A stretch of 64,000 nucleotides of DNA, taken from positions 928,748-992,747 of the forward strand of contig VFFE01007650.1 of assembly GCA_008921705.1 (NCBI GenBank), written 5' to 3'. Positions 37,509 through 51,600 of the stretch are shown here, piece by piece. Each line of letters begins with the position of its first letter. Position 1 is the stretch's first letter. Source of the stretch: Burhinus oedicnemus. Taxonomy: Eukaryota > Chordata > Aves > Charadriiformes > Burhinidae. The position numbers and the translations under genes were made by a program. Below the pieces are notes generated by a model. The model saw only the letters and a program-made list of their open reading frames with translations, was not told where the DNA came from and did no database searches.

Positions 37509-39646
37509 CTTCTACTTTTCCGTACATATGAAATTTTTCTTAAGTTTGATGGCTAGATCAGTTCATTGGCATGAGGTCATGTCCTAGGTTCATTTAATGT
37601 CACAAACTGAATGACAGAAAAGCTTCTGTATTATCAGGCATGTGCCCTAAATCTGGACTACTGATAAAAGCTCTCTGTGTAAAACTAAAGTCTTCTTCAG
37701 CAGATGCAACTTCACTAACATCCATACACACTGAATGCAACATCATTTTCTCAGGTTTAGGATGAAACTAGTTAAGCACACTTGAGAGAAAGAGCTCTAC
37801 TTTTTAAATCATTTAACCTAACATGCACTGTTCTGACAGAAATGGATTATGGACTGATTTCCTATGTTACACTGACAGATTTAGTGTGGTATTCTCTAGT
37901 GGAGAAGTTGTGATCAACACCAGAATAGGCTGGAAGCAGTGTCAAAAGTCAATTAAAACACCAGCCCAAATGCAGCCAAAAAAGTACGTCTGACTGGCAT
38001 CCCAATACTCTTTGCTCTCCCTTCCCCTTTACAATGTGACTCATACACCGCTGGCAAACATAGGCTAGCTCATTTGATATGTTTTACTCACTGCTGTAAT
38101 TGCATTGTTTGTTGTTCAATGAACTATATTGTTTTCTTTTTATACTGACCACCTTAAATACAGATAATAATACTGTTTGCTCCAACTTTCCATCATTCCC
38201 AGTGAATGATGGCTAATCATTCTTTCAGCCCTATGGAAAATTAATATTATACACATTTTCCTTCACTTTCTGAGCTGTAACTCCTTGCAATCCTCCTACA
38301 GTGCGTAGAACAGAGAATGGCAAAATTTCCTTAAGAATTGGTATATTATTCTGTAGAAGCAAATGACTTTTGCCTAGGGAGGTTCTTATGGCAGAGCATC
38401 GACAACACATTTCCATTACGTTTGTGTTCCACCAGGAAATATAGCATGCCAGGGCAGACTTCTGATCTTTCAAAGGAAGGAAGCATCACTAAATATTTAA
38501 AAATTATCAGGCTCATTTCAGTGGATATGTGTGCATGGTTTTTTTCCATTACGCTCTAGAATTAGAAGTCAGGTAAAGCATCTATATTTTTAAAAGAGAA
38601 TGTGTAATTTTAAAGAAAAATAACAGAGTACATGTATAATCAAAATTGTCAGGAGATGGATGGATTTCAATGTGATGCTTTTATGTTTACGTTTTGGTGA
38701 ACTGTTCAATGAAAGAGCTGTTCAATTTCATTTTAGCGAGCGTGCTGACAGCAAACTACATGGTTTATCTGCATGAGTGCCTGTGAGAAAAAACATAATG
38801 GTTTTATAGTTCTCAATACCTCTAAAAGTAGAAAATGTGTTTCTAAAGAGGCACAAAAGTTCAAACTACAATAAATATGAAAACTAATATTTTCTTTATT
38901 TCCCTAAGTGTGCTGGAAGGGCAAAGAAATATGTGAAAGACACAAAATAATGGACTGAATAAAGCCCAGTCAGCTGGATTATCAACAGAGGTTATTATTA
39001 TCATACATTGATGCCACTGTGCTATGCTCAAAGTTTGATTAGGTCACCTATATGGGCTACCAGCCTCTTGTCTTCAATGGCATATGCAGGAATGATACAA
39101 ACAGCATTCACGTATAATTGCTTCTCACGGCTCAGGTAGTGGTGATGGTTCAGGTAATTGCAGAGAAGATCTGGCCTGAGTCCAGAAAACAAATCAAATC
39201 CATGTTATGGGCCTGCAGGAAATTGTTATAACCGCTCTACTACCATAACACAATATATACTTTCTTTTTGCTTTCTTTATGTTTGTTTCAAGTGGTACAT
39301 ACAAAAGCATCTCTAGAGAAAGAGTCTATAGCAGATCATCTCTCTAAATTTGCTACATATATAGAGAGCAAAAATGAGAACTGGAAAAACAGTAAAAGCA
39401 GAATGATGGCCTCAGTCCTCTTCCTGTGAGGCTAAACAAAACCTTAGCTACCTATTAATGCATGGTTTCCTTTAGTTCTTGTCATATTATTTCATAACCG
39501 TGTTGTTTGGAAAATGCAGCTATAGCAGAATGTTTAGAAACAAAAGCTGATAAAAGCTGGTATTATTTAAATTAAATTAAAAGCATATGAGTGAGTCACA
39601 CCCTGGGTAGGGAGTTACTTCAATCAGTAACAATATGTTAAAAGTA
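37509..39646. other. Unassigned AT-rich DNA
   Basis: No gene or known repeat is recognised in this stretch. Open frames are short and unmatched. Confidence 0.55.
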
Positions 39647-39742
39647 TCATAAAATCATAGAACGGTTTAGGTTGGAAGGGACCTTAAAGATCATCTAGTT
39701 CCAACCCCACTTCCATGGGCAGGGACACCTTCCACTAGATCA
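39647..39742 (-). mobile_element. Very short CR1 3' end
   Basis: Only the last ~95 bases of a CR1 element are present: the minus-strand terminal octamer region, the conserved GGTTGGAAGGGACC block (plus-strand reading) and a short upstream piece ending near CACTAGATCAG. This is extreme 5' truncation of a CR1 insertion. Confidence 0.88.
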
Positions 39743-40735
39743 GATTATATATTTTAGCGGTTAGTTCAATTCCTTCTTTGCATACCCTTATGTTAAATTA
39801 CAATACTGTTAACATTTCATCTTTTAATCTTCATGATTTATGGGATTGTTACTGTCCGATATGCAAACTATGTCCCAAAATCTTGAGAACTGTGAATTTC
39901 CACAAATTCCCCTTCTTTTACTTAGACAAGACTCCTAATGACATCAGTAGAACTGTTCACTGGGAAAGGCCTGTAGTTCTCAAGGCTTTGTAAAACCTGG
40001 GCTTGGTTAGTTTGCTGCTGAAAGTAATCCTTTCCAAGAACAAATGGAGACCTCCAGCATAAGTAAAGCAAGTAGGATTTACTCCTGGAAATCATGCATG
40101 TCTGTCTTGTGGATTTGCTACCAGGTGATATACCAGGTCATTAAACATCAGATTCAAGTACTTTAAAAGTCTGACAATTGCTCTCAGGAATTACCATACA
40201 CTTTAACCGCAACTTATGTCTTCAAAAAGAAGCTGAAAGAAGGACATATTTCAATTTTCATGCACTATCAACGGTTAGTTTTCAAAACCACAAAATATTG
40301 CTTTCTTTTGTTAAATAGGGCAATATTTCAGAGTTACATTTTGGTTCTGTACTTCATCCAGGACCACCAGAGAATCACATCACTATAAACAATAGCTTAC
40401 TCAAACGATCATTTCACAAGTTGCCTGATTTAGTTTTAATGTGTTACCCTAGGTTTTTGAACTTTGATTGTCTCCAATGAAGATTCTGGAAAGCTTGTCC
40501 TTGCTTTCTTTACTCACCAAATTAACATTTTGTTGTTTATATGAAATAGAACTATTCCTACAGGTGATGTGACAAAGGTGACAAACATCTGTAATTTGAT
40601 AATTAAACATAAGTTTGGAAGAGAAGTAAAACTTCAGATCCCTGCTCCAAAATACATACAACAGGGACTTCAGCTGGGTCTTCACATTTGAAGTCCCTAG
40701 CCATTGAACTGCTTTTTATTTATAATTTTGACCAA
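39743..40735. other. Unassigned AT-rich DNA
   Basis: No gene or known repeat is recognised. Confidence 0.55.
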
Positions 40736-41185
40736 GAAAAACATTGACATACTGGAGTGTCTTCAGCAGAGATGCCAAGATAAGGTGTTGAAACACAAGA
40801 AAGGAAAGGAGAGGCTGAGGTAGCTGGGTTCGTTCAGCCTGGAGAAGAGAAGGCTTTGGAGGAGATCTTACTGATGTCTACAACTACCTGATAAGATGAT
40901 GCAAAGAGGATGGATCCAGACTTTTAGGGGTGAAGATATAGGACAAGAGGGAAAATGCACAAGACGGAAAATTTGCATTGAATACAATGAAAAAAAACCA
41001 CCATGAGTATGTTCAGACTCTGGACCAGGCTGCCTGGAGAGAGTTTCCTTCCTTGGAGACATTCAAATCCCAACTGGACATGATGGTCAGCAGCCTGATC
41101 TGGCTGGGTCTGCCTTGGGTGGGGTGTTAGACAAGGTGACTTCTGTAGGTCCCTTCTAACCTATGTGATTTTGTGGTTCTGTGGA
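40736..41185 (+). mobile_element. CR1 LINE 3' fragment, diverged
   Basis: The plus strand reads as a decayed CR1 end: a DILEW-like segment with CCTGGAGAAGAGAAGGCTTT (the FSLEKRR block), then a TRLPGESF-like block near 41025, then the tail ending GATTTTGTGGTTCTGTGG at about 41184. No frame stays open for long. It is intermediate in age between copies A/B and the ancient copies. Confidence 0.88.
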
Positions 41186-44100
41186 AAAAAATTACAATAG
41201 ATTTGAGAAACAAAATAATTTTTTAAAGAAAAAATGTTTCACTGAGGTATTCCCGACTCCTCTTCCTGAGTTACTAAACAGAGAGATGTACTATGCGGAT
41301 TGAGGAAACACTTAATTTAAAAACAGTAAAAATCTTCTACCAAAATGACACCTATTTATGTAGGTACAGTGTGGTAGTTCAGTTGATTTCATGTCCAATA
41401 ACAAAATTCAGAATGTCTCCATGCAGCCTAATGCTTTGAATTCAGTATGTTGTGAAGACAAACAGGGAAACACACAATTTCTCTACCTCTGTATCACCTT
41501 GAGTTTTTCCATACTAGTAAGATCAACCACTTATCAGTAAGTTTGGCATTGGCTATTGGAGACAACCCTTCTGAGCTTGAGTAATCTAAGGGTGCTGTTA
41601 AAAGGGCAAAACCCAAAGACCCACTCTGTATAAAATCCGCTGATGAGAGAAATTCCACATAACTTACCCAGACAAGACATTATTCACATCTTCATCTTTG
41701 AAACACCAACTTTCAATTCTAAGGGATTGAGGAAAAATGGAGTGGGAGAGCTACTACATGGTTTAAGAACTTCGTATATAGGACAGAAAGTGAGCAAGAA
41801 ACTGCCAACACCCTGTAGCCACTGTTTCTTTCTTTCTTCCTTCCCTTTCCGCTCAGGTGCAACCCCTGGATGCACTGAAGAATGAGAAAGAAGGAAGAGG
41901 AAAAAAGAAGAGGTAGAAAAGAAAGTTTCACAATAACCACATGTGGGCTTCTCTTTCCCTTTCTTTTCTCACCCTTGTTTCTGACAAACCAAATATCTCT
42001 GCCAGTGAGATAGCAGAAATGAACTGCAGAGGACATTTTCTCTTCCAGTCAAATAAAATAGCTCTTTTTCCTTGCACATAGACAGTTAAGTAAAGGAATG
42101 TCCTCTAAATGTAAGTTGATAGTTCCTTACAAAAAACTGAATGTACAATGCAGGGGAGAATATAGCTTTTCAAATGAGGTGGATACAAGCAGTCTCAAAC
42201 TGCCAAGGTCAGCAAAAGATACTGCAATACTCTACATGAGAGACTATCAAGTTCCGGCACTGTGGTGACCCATGGTAAAGCCAGGTTCTCAAATGCTTGG
42301 CTGGAAGGACTGATGGTCCTGTTACCATCAAAAGGATCAACACTTTAGCTCTTCAGTTAACAGACAGTCTTGAGGAAATTCTTTATATAAATATATTCTT
42401 AAATTTATTAAACTGTATTGAACTGTATACAGTGGAACTATACTCCGAACATCTGTAGAGGGGCAAATATAATCCCACACCTTAACTTAGTTTGGAAATT
42501 GATGCTATGGACTGAGTTGTCCACTGCATTCAATCCCGCATTGACGTTGCTACACTGTGCAAGGCCCGCTTAAAATGTCCTGTTATTATATGATGGGGTT
42601 TTGTATGCAACTTTGAAAAGAAACCAATCAGGTTATATGCAGTGAGGAATAAATTCTTTCCATATTAATAATTCATTGCAGATTTGCACTTTTTTATGGC
42701 TTTTTTTTTAAATAAAATGAAGACATTCTTCCTGGAAACACTATCATATCTGTTTTTTCAGATGAGCATGAAATTAAAGTATGACATTTATATAGTTCTT
42801 AATCAAGAACCTTTGAATAATTGCACATTATTTTGGTATTTCAGATCTGGTTTATGCCTTAACATTTAACTACTATTTTATTATGTTTACACACTTGGAA
42901 TGTCCTAAAACTGTGTCACTCCATGACACATAGCACATATTCTTCTTGTCTGTAACTTTTTTTTTTGCTCAGGTTATGGTGTCTGTTTCTCCATATCAAA
43001 CACAAAGCACTGATAATGAAAATGAAATGCCTAGGGCAAAGCTCTCATCGAGTGTCAGCAATTTATGGAGACCGAGTTGAAAGTGAACATAGACAGAATT
43101 ATAAAAAAGTAGCATTTTTATTGGAGCATTTAAAACTACTGAAGCCAACATTCCTCCACTTTGGTGGAGGTGGATTCATTCCCTACTCTTATTTTAGTAA
43201 CAGATTTTTCATCCAGCAATATTAAAATAGCTCCACACCTCACAAATCCTCTGCAGCACAATTCTCACTCTCCTCCTCTTTCCTGGCATCAGTGGCAGAC
43301 TGCTTTCTCTGCTGAGATTGGGATCTACTTAGAGAAAAAGAAAGGGAGACTTCATTCACTCCTTGAATTTTCCTTTGGGTCATCCCAAATGCTTACTCTA
43401 TTACTGGTTTATACAAGCTGAGATGGGGGAAGGAGATGTTGTAATCTATGCAATTAGATAACACCTTAAAAATGGGTGCACAGCATATGAAATCAGCATT
43501 GTGTTATACAGCAGACCTCCCCTTATTGCCAGGTAATTGAAGGAGAGGGGCATTTATATCCTTATTGCAGTCACGGATATGACCATAGTCTAGTGTAGAG
43601 CTATGTAGGCTAGCTGAGAATCCCATAGGCTGCTGAGGGAATTAAGGGTGACACACAACAAATTGGGAGCAGCAGATTTGTCCGTTATTTGGGAGACCTA
43701 CTGAGTGCATCTCAGATCTCTTTAACTTAGAGTTAAAGCTCTCTTTCAAGTGTTGGATGTCTTAAAATTTAAATATGGTTTCAATCATTCTTGCAAAATT
43801 TACAAATTTAGTCTGACTTCACTGATTAGTTGTGAATCCATTTGCATTATATTTCTACATCCACATAAATGTAGGGGGTTAAAGTGCTAGACTGGTTACT
43901 AATGTATGCAGATTTTCTTCTCTCTTTTAACCAACAGATTTCAAATATATGTTTGAGACTCCTGAATTTACCTTTTGACACTTTTTGTGGAAAAAAAACA
44001 TTACTTCACCAGCTTGCTTTCTGCCAATGGCTATGTGAAAATGGAGTAGAATAGGTCTGACATAAGGGCTTTAGAGGCATTTGCTTTAGTGTTTATATAT

Positions 44101-47100
44101 CCACGTGGCTACATAAACCATCCGACAGGCAGGCCCTTCAAGTCTTGGTCCACTCTAAACATTTGTCTCAGTGTCTTCCACGTCTCTCTTGAGTGCCATC
44201 AAGCTGTAAGGTTTTGTGAGGTGAAGTGTCAGGATACCCCTGTTGTAACTGCTCTGCTTTGCATGAGCTATTTAAAAAGTAACATAAGAAGAGTTACGTA
44301 AGTGCCTAAGGATAGGAGTTACCCTCTTCTCTGGTGCTCCAGATGTTCCTCTGGCAGGTGGGACTCTAGGGATTCATCTCATTTTGTTTTAAACATCCAC
44401 TGTGTTTACATGTCTTCATGTTACACTTGTGCCTCCTGTAGGACTCGTTCCACATTCGAGGAAAAGAAATAGGGATTTTAAAGTTTCAATTGCCTGAACT
44501 GTTGTTGCAATAGGTCTAAAGGAAGGTCTAAGAGGCCTCAACCCTGTGTTTATCCCAAAGTAGAAAAGAGCATAATGGCGATTATTCGCTGTTTAGATAT
44601 TCAGATCATACAGGCAAGTAGAATGAGTGGTATTTGTATTTCATTTTCTCACTTTTGTCTCTCAAAAACACCTGTAGTTGTCTATATTAGATGTTATGAA
44701 TAAATATTTGCATCTGCATTTTATTTGCCCTGGCTTAAGTCTAACTGGAAAGTAGCAAGGCATTCCTCAGCCAAGAGTGTGACAAATATATAAACTGGAC
44801 ATCTGGGACACTTGAACAAATGTCAGCATCTGCCCAGCTCAGCGTCACTGGTTTTAAACAGTAACAGAGTGCCTGTATGATCTGTATGAGTCAGGTGGAG
44901 AACTGGCATTGCAGAGGACAGTGTAGACAGAAGTGTCCCCTGTGATGTTAGAGGCTGCCTGGCACACAGTGAAAGAGCTTGTTGGAATAAGGAGGGGATG
45001 CACATTTAGGTTTTGAAGGTCAAAGAAAGATGTCATGCTTATTTTAGTTCTTATAAAGTGAATCACATCTTCAAAGTGCTTATTTCTCACTGTTACTTAG
45101 AGGAAACTGAGGGTATCTAGATGTAGACATTTGAATTTAACCAGATGAATCTGACTTTTGTGTAATCATGAATGCTACTTAAAGTGGGTGTAAACACATC
45201 ACAGGAAAGGAGATCACTTTTCCTCTTAGAACGGCATATAGCCTGGTTGTTAAGGCATTTTCTTGAAATGAGTTCAAAACTGTAGTAGCTGGACTTATTT
45301 TTCCAAGTATGAGTGAAAAGTCCAAACTTGAACTAGTCAGTAAAAGGGAGAGGAAGAAAACAACAGCATTTTGAGGAATTTTTATTTTGTGAATCCTCCT
45401 TTCTTTGTTTTACTTAGAATATATGAAATGTTTCATCTCAGGCCAAATGCAATGTGTTGTACTGTATTAAACTATTTTTACCTCATTTTCATTTCAGCAA
45501 GAATGAGAAACAAAAAATATTTATAGTTTGTTCCAAACTTTTTTTTTTTTTGCATCTAGGCTGTTAAACAGAGAAAGCATCTATTCAAACAACCATAAAG
45601 TCCTGATATTGATCTCATACCAAACTAAATCAGGAATGACTCCAATAAAGTTATTTGGGTATGTTGGTATAAAATGGTGCTATATAAATGAAATTGGGAT
45701 CAGGCCTTGATAACAGTCCCCATGTAGAAGAAACATGCTGAAACCTCATCTAGACAGGAGGAAATGAGCAGCAAAGCTCATACCAAAAAAGTATTCCAAT
45801 AGAATTTAGCTGTTCCAGACAAGTTCCCATGTGAAAACATTTTTCAGAAAAAGAAAAAAAAAAGCTTTCTTCCAAGCTAAAGCTAAATCGGCTAAGCTAA
45901 ATCAGCTAAACAAAGTCTTAGGAAAGTAATTATTCTGGATTAAAGTCTTTCTTATGCCAAATTAGTGTCCTCACAGGGAGCCTTTATGTAATGGTTATTG
46001 TGAAGTAGTAATTTCAGACAGCTACCAGTCAAGGCAAGCCTTACCCAGTGCACATTCCTTCCCTTTTTCAGTGGGTGACCATCTTCCCTTCTCTCTGTTC
46101 TCTTTTCTTCTTTATAGCGATTTTCCTTCTCCCTTACTTGTTTTAGATTACTTTAACCTCTTCAGCTTTAGGTCCTCATTGTAGAAAGAAGTCTACATGA
46201 TTTTTATTTTCCATTCAGAGCAAATTGCACAAAAGAAACGAAATCTGTTGAGAACAGACAAATGCAAAGACAAAGAGATTGCATAGATATCCAAATGATT
46301 TGTGATGTCAGTGTCAAAAATATGAAGAGCAGTGACATAGCTAGATAAACCAATGCTCGGTTTTGGAGGTTTGTGCTGACGTATGATCCTTCAGAAAAAA
46401 AAGGATTTAAACAGAAATTGTAGTTCAGATGACACAGACAGGGCATAAAGCACAACACATTGTTTCTTTCTATTTTGGGTCTTGATCTCATAGCTGCATC
46501 TTCCCCAGAATGGGTAGAACACAGAGAATTACCATGATAATGTATTCCTCATTGATGAAGTCCTTGAACACATTTTGGAAAGAGTTGTGGGAATATAGAA
46601 CTGTAAGAGTCTGAAAAACAAGACATAGATGAGTGACTAGTAGCTGAATAGAAATATGAGAAAAGCTGTATGGATTCAGATTAAAAGATCTGTTTTGCTT
46701 AGTACCCTGTCTCTACCGGTGGCCTTAAACACAGGCATGAAGGAAGAAGAACAGAGCAGGCACATATAACATTTCCCGAAGTATTCTGTTAGCTGCTAAC
46801 TATTTATCATGCCTTAAACCTGATGCGTTCTGTGTATCTAGTAATGGCAGTAGATTTGTACTCCAAGCACTTGTTCAATTTCCCCTTAAAACCATGCAAA
46901 CTTTTTGAATGGGCTTTCTCTCTCAGGGATGTCTCAGTTCGTGATCCACATCCACCTCTTCTCATTTGTTTTGATCCCAACTACTGCAGGTTTAATCTAC
47001 AGGCCCTTAGTTCTTGTGTTGGAAGAACGAGCAGTCAGATAGTTTGCCTTCACCGTGCCATTTGTGATCATGAAGACATCCTTCATACCACCAGTAACTT

Positions 47101-47339
47101 GTAACCACAGACTGGCAGTCTGTGTTGCAAACCTAATCACCTGCAGGAACATGTGTATATATGAAGATAATGTTTCCTTCTTTATATTTAACTTGTTTTC
47201 AGACATCACTTTCAGGGGCGAGGCGGGAAAGCTGTTATTATAGTGGGAATTCAGATACTCAAGAGGAAATCACTTTCTAGAACTGAAAGTTCCCTGAGCT
47301 TTGTTATTGTTTCTTAGGCCTGGAATGTTTTACACTGTT
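41186..47339. other. Unassigned AT-rich DNA
   Basis: Over about 6 kb no gene, RNA gene or recognised interspersed repeat is visible. Short T runs occur at 42958-42966 and 45539-45551. Purine-rich sequence at 41880-41930 generates chance frames on the minus strand. Confidence 0.5.
45539..45551. repeat. Poly-T run
   Basis: A run of about 13 T residues. No retroposed element is recognised beside it. Confidence 0.7.
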
Positions 47340-47553
47340 GCTTCATCCTTTTGTTTTTCATGTGGTGTCATGGCATGCTAGACACCTTCCCTTGTTAATA
47401 ATAACCACTAGGTGACACTTCCATGGTGGCGCAATCCCCCTGCCCCGCCTTAGGCTTCTCAGTACTTGGCACAATTTCCTCCCCACCTGGGCCACATAAT
47501 AATACAATGACCAGAACGATACATAATGGTCTAATATGAAGGAAAGAAAGGGT

Positions 47554-47701
47554 GGAGAGCAATGGACTAGAACACTATGGCAATCCCTGTGTGTACCTGG
47601 TTCCCATAGCTCCTACCATTTGAAGATGGGGAGTAATGGACTAGAACTCTATGGCACCCCCCTAGTGTGCCTGGTTCCCATGGCTCCCACCGTTTGAAAA
47701 T
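47554..47701 (+). repeat. 74-bp tandem duplication inside the LTR
   Basis: Two units with a period of 74 bp start at 47554 and 47628. Each contains AATGGACTAGAAC and CCTGGTTCCCAT. They differ at a modest number of positions, so the duplication is not recent. Such repeats are common in the enhancer part (U3) of retroviral LTRs. Confidence 0.85.
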
Positions 47702-47882
47702 AATAACTATAATTGATCACTCCTGACAACATATGGATCATGACCACAGCGGGTGGGCACCAGGACCACAAGTCCCAGCAGGTCCTGGGCTAGTGTAACA
47801 GATGGAAAGTACTGGAATACCCCATTGTCTGAGCTGGGCTGGAGTGGAAAAACACCTGGCGAAAGTCAATTATCTCAGATCC

Positions 47883-47888
47883 TATAAG
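47883..47888 (+). promoter_or_regulatory. TATA-like box of the probable LTR
   Basis: TATAAG lies in the order expected for an LTR promoter, downstream of the duplicated U3 block. Its activity is not known. Confidence 0.4.
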
Positions 47889-48600
47889 TAGCAATTCTAG
47901 TAAAGATCCTTTGAGCTCTTCTGGATTGCAGCAGGCTGTGGCCAGTACCCGCCCTGAGTTGGGACACTGCTCGGGCAAACACCTTGAGAACTAGAGGGCC
48001 AGGGTGAGACAAGCCCTCTCGACACTCAAGTATCAACCACTGAGGAAGGCTGATGCATTGTGAGTATTTACTCTAACTCAAGAAAAGGGAAATTTTGACT
48101 ATAGACTAGTCTCTCTTTCATCCACCTCTCCACTTACACGTTTATGATAAATATACATTAGCTTTATGGACGTGGATGTTCTATTTGTCTGTGCATGCAT
48201 AGGAGTTAGAAGGGGTACCTGCCGGCTCATTAGAATCGTGCGGTATTCAGAGATCTTTGATCTCAGTGGTTATAAACCAGAGGTGGGGTTGTCTGTGTGT
48301 GCGTGCACTTATATGCTTTGCTTATATGTATATGCATTATTTGAGATCTGTGCTTTTGCTCATATGTATATGTATTGGTTTGGGATACCTTATAGTAAGT
48401 CAGTGTGAATCTTGTCATCTGTGAATCTGTAATCAAATAGCTGTTCAGTTATTTAGTTAAATCGCTTTATAAATCTTTAAATCAGTTAATGATTAAGTGC
48501 TGCTGAAATTCAACCTCTTGATCTACCTCAAATCAGTAACAAATTTTGAATCACTGCTAAATCACAACTGTATCAAATACTTCCATCCGTGACACAGACT

Positions 48601-51600
48601 ATTCTTTTATTGTCTCTGAAACAATACATGTGGGTCAGGGAATGCTCCTTGATACTCTTTATAATGTGAATTGGAACACTGGTCACCCTACATTTTCTGC
48701 TCATTGCCCTACAGGACAATGCTAATACACATAAAAATACTCATTTACACTATTTAAACCAGACTGCATAGTCAAAAGGTTTAGAGGAAGAAGTAAAGAG
48801 GAACAAAATAAAGTGATGCATCTCTCTAATTAGCACATGGATGAGTTAGCCTCACTCTGTATGGTCAGGTGGTGAGAATGAAAGATGTATCTCAGAATTC
48901 CCCATTGTGAGGGGAATTACGTGAGGTGCTTGTCCTCATCATTCTATTTATTCACATGCTTATGAAATAGACCTGGGGACCCAAACAGACTTAGGGAACT
49001 ACATTTCCTTTCTTGGTCTTATATGTGGGGATAATTCAAATTCAATCTTTGAATCATCTGTTTATGATTCACTGACTCAGTTGTGATCTGGGCTTTCCTC
49101 CCATCAGCCCATTGCATGCTGTCTCCCAGTTTGGAAATGTTAGTGTCCTTTGGGAAGGACCCCATAAGGTTCTTACCTGCCAAGAAAATGTGTAGAAATA
49201 GCTAATAACTATTCCCTTGCTTCATCAAGCATTGAAAAGTTGTTTATTCACTGTGAGGCCCAATGGTCCTTATTGGCAAGCTAGGCAAGTTTCAAAACCC
49301 ATTAAAAACTCAATGAAGTCCCTTTACTTCTTCAGCCGGCACTCTACCTACAAATACAACTTGCTACTCAAACTTCATAATATTACAGAATTAGCGTCAA
49401 TGTGAGCTCTAATCCTCCAGGCATGATACGAACAAGTCATTAAGTATGGCAGTGGCTTGAAAGGACTTCCCTCCTCTCTGCATTGGAGTGATAAATACTG
49501 TGGCAGAGTATTTTGAAGGCCACATAGTCTGCTCCTGCAAGTAAGAAAACATGACTGGTATGCTTCACTTGCAGGATAAGTGAAGGGGGATAGAGGGAAT
49601 AATTCAGAAGAATCCAGCAGAGCTATCAGAAGGTTATAGCTGTTTTCAGGTAAGAGAGAAAATAATAAATCATGATTAAAATACAACCAACAATGAAGAA
49701 AACGGCCGAAGGAATATTGTCTTCTCATACAAGAAGCAGAGTTTATATAACAAAAAGGTGCAAATAAAAAAAAATGGCAAAAGAAAACAGCACTGGGGGC
49801 TTCTGTCACAAAAAAGCTGACCATCAAAAATGTAACAAGATAAGGAAAAAACACTGATTCAGTTGTAATTGAGAACAACTAGAATGGTGCATGTGTTAAC
49901 CTTTTCTTTCTTCTTAAAGTTTGGAAGAAACAGATGTTTTCTTACACAATGACAGTGTTCAGTGTCTGAACACTCACCCTCTACACAAGCTTTTCAATTG
50001 CTAAAGAGCAGTTATTGGATTAAATGATCCACTTTCTAACTAATTTTGGTATCTTCCCTAAAAGATAAAAACATAATAAACTTTTGAAATGGTTGTGACA
50101 CTAATACAGCTTTTCTTTGTTCTAGGAATAAAGAAAATCAGAATCTTTTTCAGACACTTCAATTAAGAATTCTTAATAATGCGGCACAAAAAAGGAAAAT
50201 CTCAGGAAACCTCTTGTACATGATTCATGTCAAAGTTTTAACCTAAAAAGAAACAGTTAAAAATATTCTTACAAATCATTTTTTTGTTTCCCAAAGCTAT
50301 CAGATGATGCTAGCACACATTCCTTGAGTATGCTAAAATCACACTAATTTACACCAGCTGACAAACTAGTCCAGTGCTCTGGAAATCTCATTCAACTTGT
50401 TCATATCCACAGCACAGATTTTTCCAGAAAAATACATTTTCTTGACATTTTCTAGGCCTTCAATGTACCTAAAAATAGAGGCAAAATCACACATTCAGGT
50501 TTTATGATAATATCTGGTCTTGTAATTTTAAGAAAAATAAGTACATATGAACCGTTTCCTTCAGTTGCCAACTTTAGATTTCATGAACAAATTACAATGT
50601 AAATATACCTGATTTAACACCTCATTCTCCCCCTGGTATGAAGATTTATGGATATCATCACAGCTAGGATTGTTGCTGTTACATTGTTCTGAAACTGACT
50701 TTATAATCTGTCTACACTAGTGAGACAAATCTTACATTTTGGAGTTCTCCCATATTAGCTGAGCCTAAAAACTTTAAGGCAAAGAGTAAGCAGTCGAAAA
50801 GAAGTTAAATATGTATTTTGGCTTTCCACTGCTTGTATGAACCTGGTATTTTTAAAGTCCTTTGTTTTTCAGCAAGAAATGCCTTCCCAGCAAATGGTCT
50901 AGCCTCATACAGGAAAAGAAAGAGAAAAAAATCCATGATCCAAATGCTTTGACACTGTCATCTATCTTCAACTTTTATATAGGCTGAATTACTGAAAATT
51001 CTGTTAAACTGCTAGAATTGATAGAGGCCAGTTCTTTCTTAATAAATATCATCAATTCCTCTTTCAGGCTGTCAGCAAGCTATTAAGTAAAAGTTATCTC
51101 ATGCTGGGAGCAATGGAGTTTGGTAGGGGCGAGTGGTCTGGGACAGCTACACGATCTTGGGTCGCTTCATGGAAAAAAGACAAAACAAAAGCTTATTTAA
51201 GGGCTACATTTGTCACTTCAGTGCTCAGCAGTTCCTGTCATCATTGACAACAGTGTCTTGGTCCAATTTATGCTCTATCGCAGAGAATCAGCAAGCCCTA
51301 AGATATTTGGTTGGAATTGCCTTAAAGTGCTTTTTAAAAACCTACAGACATTTTGGTGTGAGTATGTCTGTAACACAGTAAAATTAGTGTCAGTATTGCT
51401 TTAAAAGTGGAAATTAATTGAATTCTCACATAAATGGATGCAGGGTTTCTCAGTGAAATGAAGCAACCTATTTTGCATAATGGAGTGCGTTATTAAAATG
51501 AAATACTCAGAGATTGTTCCTAATGGATGTAAACAAGTTCTCTTTGTATTGTACAATTTCTATTATACTGAATGCATGTTAATGAACAGGGTGGTTTTTT

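Larger units (their letters stand above)
47340..48600 (+). mobile_element. Probable solo LTR, ERVL type
   Basis: The block has the build of a long avian ERVL-class LTR: a GC-richer upstream part containing a 74-bp direct duplication (47554-47701), a TATA-like TATAAG at 47883-47888, a GAGCTCTT and CCCTCTCGACACTCAAG region downstream, and an AT-rich end near CATCCGTGACA (48583-48593). I know this motif order from repetitive avian LTRs. No gag, pol or env frame adjoins it, so it is solo or isolated. I could not find TG...CA ends with a target duplication, so the borders are approximate and the 5' edge may be eroded. Confidence 0.6.

Noticed and set aside
47554..47701. Direct repeats considered as a CRISPR-like or satellite array
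   Set aside because: Only two diverged 74-bp units with no spacers, lying inside a probable LTR in a vertebrate genome.
49375..49878. Minus-strand open frame of 167 codons, the longest outside CR1
   Set aside because: Its translation is dominated by Phe, Ser, Leu, Cys and Tyr, as expected from the complement of purine-rich sequence. No domain, signal or splice pattern supports a gene.
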